Shown in pieces: positions 34,401 to 43,400 of a DNA stretch of 60,000 nt. Under the pieces are notes generated by a model. That model was not told the origin of the DNA. It saw only the letters and a list, made by a program, of their open reading frames with translations, and ran no database searches. The stretch's first letter is position 1, and every line of letters starts with the position of its first letter. Source of the DNA: Owenia fusiformis (lineage: Eukaryota; Annelida; Polychaeta; Sabellida; Oweniidae); assembly GCA_903813345.2 (NCBI GenBank), contig CAIIXF020000002.1, positions 31,678,926 to 31,738,925 of the forward strand, written 5' to 3'. Position numbers and translations under genes: made by a program.

Positions 34401-37400
34401 TTCGGGTATCTGTTTAATCCCATAACATAGCAACATGTTTAGCCAAGTCTACATATGTGCTTCGGGTATCTGTTTAATCCATACATCATAGCAACATGTT
34501 TAGCCAAGTCTACATCTGTGCTTCGGGTATCTGTTTAATCCATATACCATAGCAACATGTTTAGCCAAGTCTACTTCTGTGTTTCAGGTATCTGTTTAAC
34601 CCATTCACCATAGCGACATGTTTAGCCAAGTCAACATATCTGTTTCTGATATCTGTTTAATCCATACACAATAGCAACATGTTTAGCCAAGTCTACATCT
34701 GTGTTTCAGATATCTGTTTAACCCATTCACTATAATAGCGACATGTTTAGCCAAGTCTGTATCTGTGTTTCAGGTATCTGTTTAATCCAAACACCATAGC
34801 AACATGTTTAGCCAAGTCTGTATCTGTGTTTCAGGTATCTGTTTAATCCATATACCATAGCAACATGTTTAGCCAAGTCAACATCTGTGTTTGACAATCT
34901 TCTGTTAGCCACAGCTCTTCTCTTCACCGTGAAAGGTCTGTAATATTTGATAAAAATATCAATTTAGATTTTTGGAGTGGGTACTACAAAATAATATTTA
35001 AGTATGTGAGCGAATCGGCATTCAATTGAGATTATGTAAATAGATTTGCACCTATATAACCTCTGAAAAATAGGATGAATTTTTGGCATATTTGACCATA
35101 TATGTATATATCAATGACACAAGCAGATGGGTAAATGTCAAAGCAATAAATACAGGGGTTTCACTAGAATTTCTCACAACAGGCAAAATAAGTGGAAATC
35201 GTAAATTTAACAGGGCTAGGTTGAAAAGTCCCTAAAACAACAGGCAATTTTGTAAAAACAACCCCAGTGAAAATCGCCTGTTGCCTGCTGCTAATGAAAC
35301 CCCTGAAATACATTCTCATTATTTTCTTTCAGGAAAGAGAAGCATGGCAACACTGTTTATAGCAGCATCAGCCTATCAGACACTCTACCCAATCATGTTA
35401 GTAGTACCAGCAGCCATGTTATTTGCTCAAGTAAGCATTATAATCTTGTGTTATTCCTCTGCCACCCTTATCACGTTCTCTCTGTTTTCTTCTACATGTG
35501 TTTGTGAAGAGAATTCACTGGGAGTTGATGCATAAACATTAAATCAATCACAAAGCTTTTCAATAACCCTCCCCTATATTGTGAATACACTATGTTGAAA
35601 AAAATGTGTTGAATAAATACCATTACCATTGGTAGCTAAGAGTTTCTACCCTTAAGTCAAGTCAATGGTCCCTCATCTCTTTCTGACCTGCAATAGGTTT
35701 GACAGTTTTGAACAGAACAAGATAAAATAATAATGCTTTGACGATAACATTTCTGGTTTTACAGTTGTATTAGAGACAGAATACAGATGATATAGAAAAT
35801 ACCAATTAAAATATTTAAAATAATTTTACTAAATTGAAACTTCAGAAAGACAGCAACACAAAGGGCAATGATAAAAAGAGCCCTGTTGTGTCATACATGA
35901 AGACTGCGTATATATTTGTGATCTGGTTGGCAGCTCTTCCCTTCCTGTCTCATTATCTTGAACGCTCCAGCTGGGCGTTTATACGTAGCACTTATGGTTT
36001 TATGTGAGTATACATTGAGATAGTATTCAAATGAATATATATATTACTTCTATTGATGTTTTGGATCTTTGTAAAGATTATTTTTGAAAAAATGATAATC
36101 ACACGCTTATTTTAGTATTTTATATTATGTAGTAATGGTTTAAAATTGAAATAAACTGACATCAAAATATTAACCTCTTGAAAACCAGCCTCTAAAAAGG
36201 GTTTGAAACCAGAGCATTTTTCATTTTCTGCTAGTTTTCTGGATATTTCCATCTAAAAACACAATGATTGATATTTGATTTCATGAGACCAGTAAACATA
36301 GACCTATTACATACATTCTAATACATAATTTGTGAAGATTGGGTAAAAAATGCCAAAGTTAGAACAGTTTTAGTGGAAAATTCTGTGACAGATATATCCG
36401 TCGTTCTGGGTTCCAAATGGATTTTATTTGTGACAGATATATCCGTCATTCTGGGTATTCAAGAGGTTAAAGAAATCTATTCTAGCATGAGCCTTGATTT
36501 TAGGGGTAAATAGAGGATTCCTCCATCTATAAATACATACATCACCGTGGCTCTGTTCAGGGAATACAAATGCTTAATATTGGTTGGAAAGATATATATT
36601 GATCAATGATTCCATTTAGATATGATAATTTAATATCTACATGAAAACTCTCATTACATTATCTGCAAAAATAGAATATTTTTTTATTACTATTTTTCAG
36701 ATTAACAGTCCCAGACTTGACACCAAATATTGGGGTGTTTTGGTACTTCTTCACAGAGATGTTTGAACATTTCCGCCTCTTCTTCATCTGTGTTTTCCAG
36801 ATCAATGCATTCCTTTATACAGTACCTCTAGCTATTAGACTACAGTATGTATTCAACTCAATCATTTAGCCTTTTTGGTGAAAACAGGTTTTTTTTAGGA
36901 TGCCTTTATTAACTACTGTATGATAATTTTCATTACATAATTCTCAGATTAGTTCTAGTATTAAAGAATAAAAAAAAAATAAATAAAACAAATAAAAAAA
37001 AATGCAATTCTTGTTTCAACCACGCAAAAATGTCCCATTTTTTGCTTTTCAATGTTTGTCATTAATATTTTGAGAGAAATTAGAGAACTGGGATTGTAGC
37101 CCTTGGATTGATTCATAAAAAATGAATAACTGTTTAAATTAATGGTTGCTCTTTTAACTCATCTTTTGGTCATATTGTAATGACCCTTGATACCAAGTTG
37201 CTACTTCAGCCCAGCTGTAATTGCTTAAACCTTTATAGCTCAGTCAGTAGAGCATCAGACTTTGGATCCAAGGGTCCCTGGTTCGATTCCCACACAGGGC
37301 ATTGGATTAAGCACACTTTGTTTCAATCTCTTTATCTGGCTAGTTACATTATGCTAGTTAGTTAGTCATTCCCCTTGGGCGGCCTCAGGACATTACAATA

Positions 37401-40400
37401 ACAATATAAATACATTATTTTCATTTTTACATTTCCAGGAAACATCCAGTATTTTTCCTATATATTCTGCTCCCAATAATAGCCGTGTTCAAGTCCTACC
37501 CCTCATACGCTGACACAATAATATACATAGCTCTACTTCCAGTATGGGCACACACTTATAAATGTAAGTATGTACAATTAATATGCAGTAAAGCCTGTCT
37601 AAACTGAACACCATTGTGTGTATTTACATAAGCAAGTGTTCACATTTAAAGGTTTCTTAATATGCGAGTCAATGATACCCAAGAAAAAGTGTTCACTTTG
37701 ACAGGTGTTTTGATAAGAGAGGTGTTCGTTTGAATATACATGTTTTGTACTGTAATATGATAAGAGAGGTGTTTGTTTGAATATACATGTTTTATACTGT
37801 AATCAGTGCTTGAGCTAAGCGTCGGTCCGTCGGTCATGACCGACAGATTCATAGAACGGACCAGCTGAGTTTAAAAACTGATGGTCAATTTGACCGGCAT
37901 GGACACCATATCTCAGATTACCCCAACTTATGAATGTCCGGCACAAAAACGAAGTAGCTTCTTTAAGTACAATTTGCTTACCTTGAATACAATGATTCTG
38001 AATCATCAATTTGATGAAAAAGTTTACGAAATTTCATTTTTAGTTTCCTCTCCGTTTTCGCTAAAGCGAGTAATTTAACATGATATAATTCGAAGATTTT
38101 GATTGGTCTAAAATCAGTTTCTCGAGGAAACAGCTAGGGTATATGTCTCCAGGAATTTGATTGGCCGAAATACCGGAAGTATCAAAAATGCCCAAAATTT
38201 TTGATATTTTTAATTTTGCTCAAAAACGTGACAAAAACAACACTAAAACTTTGCCTATACTTGATAAAAACAATAATACATGTAACTCTGATCATTCCGA
38301 TTATGAGTCAGACTCGGACAGTGATTCATACTCAGAAGATGAAATGGATCTAATGAAAGTCACAGCAGATCTTTAGATCTAGTCAATATGAATATATGAA
38401 TATGTAGAAAGGTGCTATAATATAAGAGTAGATTAAAATTCACGTTTTTATTCTTTTATTTTGATTAACAGTAAAATATATGTATGACCTGTTCAATTTT
38501 ATACGGACCAGTAACTTTTTGAAAAGTGCTGGTCATTTGACCAGCAAGTTTTTTTACGGACCACCTGATACATTAAAATTGGCAGTCCGTATGACCAGCA
38601 GAAAAATGGAGCTTAGCTCAAGCACTGACTGTAATATGATAAGAGAGGTGTTCGTTTGAATATACATGTTTTATACTGTAATATGATAAGAGAGGTGTTT
38701 GTTTGAATATACATGTTTTATACTGTAATATGATAAGAGAGGTGTTCGTTTGAATATACATGTTTTATACTGTAATATGAAAAATCCCTTTGCCATGAAT
38801 GTTTATATATGATTGTAGTAATCTACTATGGAGTAGTGAATGTAAGAATAAGTATAAAAGTTTATAACAACATCAAATATTTGTAAAATATTAAATTGAA
38901 TTTGCAAACTAAATTTATTTAGTTCAAAGTTTGTTAGGGATATAGTGAAGCCCTCCATCCGTCAGTCCGTCCATCAGATAGTCTATCTGTCTGTCTGTCC
39001 GAAAGATTACTCAAATACTAATCTAGTAGATGGATTGTCAAAATGGCTGTCACTTTAAAATTGGCAGGAATTTTTCATGAAAATCAAAGTTTTTCATTAT
39101 CAACCAAAGTAATAAATGTTACTTTATGAAATTTTGGTAGCATGTTCACAACATATATCTACATTTCAGAGATATTCCGTGTGTTTACCCTGAACCTCAG
39201 GGGCCATTTATGGGGGGTCGGGAAAACAGGAACTTGTTAATTTAGATTTTTCTGAAGTGTAGCTTTATTGTACTCAAATGAAAGGCAATTAGAATCTCAA
39301 TTGAATATTTGAAACACTTTATTTTAACAATTAAAAGTAAATAACATGATATAGTTCTTCATAAATACCATTTTTTAATCGTTAGTTAGCAGCCTTCTAA
39401 TCAAATTATATACACAATTGTAATTCAATACACCAATGAAACTTAAAGAGAATAAATTAACGGACCTATTTTCTCAAAAGAGAATAAATTATCTGACCTA
39501 ATTTCCAACAATATTGTGGCGCAAAATGCAAATGTGATATCACACGGATATGCGTGAGATAAACGATATCACACGCATATGAGTTTGATAAACGATTTTC
39601 TGGAAAATATCACACGGATTTCAATAATATCAGAAATATCAGTAGCTGTTATTGTACAGATAACACATTAATCGTGGGATAAATAACATTACGACATACA
39701 GATTCGTGAATATTTTTACATTGGGATTTGGTACTCTGTGGAATTGCCAATTTAGTTAACAGGATGTTTGTGACAAGTTGAATTTTATTTTAAATAATAT
39801 ATTTTTATGAATAAAAAATACTCAAAAACAACTTTTTGAGTCATAGTTTAAAAAAGATTTATGGATCCCATTTCAATAGCATCCCAGACTACTCTAGTAA
39901 AGTTGAAGGTAAGTATAGTTGACCCCATTTCTCTAAGGTCAAAATCTAGCTATTAACATGTCTTACACTTGTTTGTGTAACATAGCTTTGCGACAAGAGT
40001 TCAAAGATTTGACAGGCACTTAAAATATAATTGAATCTGAAAGTAGACTGTACTATCTGTTCTTTACAGTCAGGACTTATTACAATATATCTGATTACAG
40101 ATATACATACACAATATGGAAATTTAAAGTTCTTATAATATAGGAACAGCAACACAAAAGTCATGAAGTTTGATGAAACTTTATTGAAGATTGGAGGATT
40201 TGGAAGATACCAGAAGCTCCTTATATTTAGCTACATCATATTTTTTCCAGCATGCTCTTGGCAGTCTACCTGTCTTAGTTTTCTTGCTGGTGACATGGAT
40301 CATTGGTGTAAATTGGACGTGAATGGAGTGAATAAAAGTTATCTCAAGGCGTTAGTTATTCCAAAAACTGTTGATGAGTTTGGTAAGATAACCTATAGGA

Positions 40401-43400
40401 AATGTGAAGTGTATGATATCAATATCACAGAACAAGCTGCACTAGAGGGGGATCTGGCCAACCTCATATCATCTACTAATTGGACAAGGGTACCATGTAA
40501 ATATGGTTGGGAATATGACAAGACTGAGTTTTATACTACCATTGTAAGCAAGTACAATACAGTTTGTGATAGAGCATGGTTACAAACCATTCCGGCAATG
40601 GCCTATGTCCTAGGCTTACTGTTTGGATCCATTCTCGCAGGATACATATCTGACAGATGGGGTAGAAAACCGACTGCGGTGATTATGATAATCTGCCAAA
40701 TGGTGTGCAACTTAGGAGAAGCATTTTCACCATATTTCTGGCTATTGGTTGGATTTCGATTTTTCGTTGGAATTAGTAATATGGGAGCAAACTCGGCCTT
40801 TTGGATTCTTGTCATAGAAGGCATGTCTCCTGTTTACAGAAATCACTGTACATGTTTCTGTCAAGTTGGCAGTATTCTTGGTTTTATTCTACCTGTTACT
40901 GCATATTTCCTTCGAAATCACGTTCACTTACAGATAGTGTCCGCAGTTGTGGCAGTACCTGGACTGATTTGTGCCATACTCTTACCCGAAAGTCCAAGAT
41001 GGCTTCTCTCTCGCAAACGGTATAAAGAATATGCTACAGTAGTACGTATGATCGCTAAAATAAATAGTGCTGAGTTTTCCAATGAGATGGTTCCAGAAGA
41101 AGGGCTATCAGAAGACCAGAAAAATCAGGCAATAGAGGGAGTGTCTTTTTGGAATTTACTTAGAACACCACGTCTCAGAATACGCACGCTGATTTTGTGG
41201 TTTATATGGTTCAACTTTAACTTGGTTTTGTATGCGTTTACTACAAACATTGGAAAACTAGTTCCCGGAAACATATATCTAAATATGGCAATTGTAACCG
41301 CTGGTTCAGAGCTACCTTCATTGTTAGCGATGTGGTTTGCCTTGTTCAAAACTGGAAGAAGACTTGCATTGATTATCTACAATTTGATAACTGGATTATC
41401 GTGTTTACTGATGATTCCCCTTATAATGGTAAACGTGCAGTTTTTGATGACAATTACAGCCATGATAGCAATGTCAGCAGTGAAGACTATGACGCAGATT
41501 CTTTTCTTATACACTGGAGAAATATATCCCACACCAGCCAGGACTATTGGCTTTGGGAGCGCCTCGAGCATTGGTCGAATCGCAGCCTTGATAGCCACAC
41601 AACTCACACTGTTGAAGAAGATATGGTTTGGCCTGCCATACGTGATGCTTTGCATATTTCCTATTGCTTCGGGCATCATGGCATATTTCCTCCCAGAAAC
41701 CAAAGGCTGCCATTTACCAGAAACATTTGAAGAAGCAGAGGTGTTTGGGACTCCTGAATACAATAATTTAGATAAGGAGTATATAAGAAATGGTTCAGTG
41801 GAACTGAGAGAACCATTCATCAGCAATGAAGCATTAGACAAAACAAATTCAATCAGCCAGATACAGATAGATATGAGTGTTACAAGCTAAATTAATATTT
41901 TCAACAGTTTGATTCATATATGGGGTGTCCCAAAAAACAAGAATGTATTTTAGAAACAGAGTATAATGAAACCTGACACACAGACAGGCTGTTTTTGAGG
42001 CTAATTGACAGATTCTATCACCTGATAGCAGACACAAACACTATAAAGGTGTCATTGCGCAGCTCTGATATTGGATGCTTGACATGCAATTTTGAATTAG
42101 TCAGTTCTCACATAATATGCAATCAATCTTTCTATCACACCATCGGTGGGAAATAGTCGTCATACTGGTCGTGGTCGTGGTCGTGGTCGTGATCGTGGTC
42201 GTGATCTTGATCATGGTCGTGATCGTGGTTGTGATCGTGATCGTCCCGCTTTTTGTCATCGCCGTTTAAGGAAAACTGCTCATCAGATTTTCTCCAAATT
42301 CGCAGAGATGATAGAGCATATGAAGTACTAGAGCTGATTAACTTTTGGGTGGCCATCTTGTTTTCTGGCGGCCATTTTGAAGATTTTTCGAAAAATCTTG
42401 TCATCGCCATTTCAGGAAAACCGCTCATTGGATTTCCTTCAAATTTACACAAATGATAGAGGATATCAAGTACTAGAGCTGATTAACTTTTGGGCGGCCA
42501 TCTTGTTTTCTGGCAGCCATTTTGAAGATTTTAATCATCGCCATTTCAGAAAATCTGCTCATCGGATTTCCTTCAAATTTACTACACACATGATAGAGGA
42601 TATCAAGTACTAGAGCTGATTGACTTTTGGGCGGCCATCTTGTTTTCTGGTGGCCATTTTGAAGGTTTTTCGAAAAGTCTTGTCATCGCCATATCAGAAA
42701 ATTCCGCTCATCGGATTTCCTTCAAATTTACACAAATGATAGAGGATATCAAGTACTAGAGCTGATTAACTTTTGGGAAAACCATCTTGTTTTCTGGTGG
42801 CCATTGAAGGTTTTTGAAAAATTTTGTCATCGCCATTTCAGGAAAACCGCTCATCGGATTTCCTTCAAATTTACACAAATGATAGAGGATATCAAGTACT
42901 AGAGCTGATTAACTTTTGGGTGGCCATCTTGTTTTCCTTCAAATTTACACAAATGATAGAGGATATCAAGTACTAGAGCTGATTAACTTTTGGGCAGCCA
43001 TCTTGTTTTCTGGTGGCCATTTTGAAGGTTTTTCCGAAAAATCTTGTCATCGCCATTTCAGGAAAACCGCTCATCTGATTTCCTTCAAATTTACACAAAT
43101 GATAGAGGATATCAAGTACTAGAGCTGATTAACTTTTGGGCGGCCATCTTGTTTTCTTGTTCTTGAAATTTGTAAACATAATAGGAGAACAGTTTTCCTG
43201 GTTCATAGTGTCTGCCTATTTGATGGTGTGATCTCGTTCACGTCCATGCCTTGTTTATAATTTTGTACACCTTGTTAATCCTATCCTTAGGCTACTTTAT
43301 GGAAATCTTCAATAAATTTGATTAATTGATTGTTGAGAAAACACTATTGTCAAAAAGTGTGATGGTTTTTTTGGGGACACCCGATATATATTTTAAAACT

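Larger units (their letters stand above)
41917..43390. mobile_element. Mariner-type ends bracketing minisatellites
   Basis: tatatggggtgtcccaaaaa at 41,917 is inverted at 43,368-43,390 (ttttttggggacacccgata). Between them lie a gtcgtg-type microsatellite and a ~140-bp tandem array, with no transposase frame. The left end is only 27 bp after the SLC22 stop, so the SLC22 3' UTR probably runs into it; an AATAAA at 43,311 could serve that transcript. Confidence 0.6.

Noticed and set aside
37229-37301. A functional tRNA gene
   Set aside because: A and B boxes are good, but acceptor, anticodon and T stems do not pair, and it sits in a repeated element.
38161-38376. Acidic 71-codon frame as an independent gene
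   Set aside because: Lies fully inside a hAT-like element with exact duplication; at most a transposase relic.
41377-41841. 154-codon minus-strand frame
   Set aside because: Antisense shadow of the SLC22 coding sequence.
42135-42452. His-Asp-rich frame (and Arg-Gly-rich frame on the other strand)
   Set aside because: Produced by the gtcgtg microsatellite and the adjoining tandem array.
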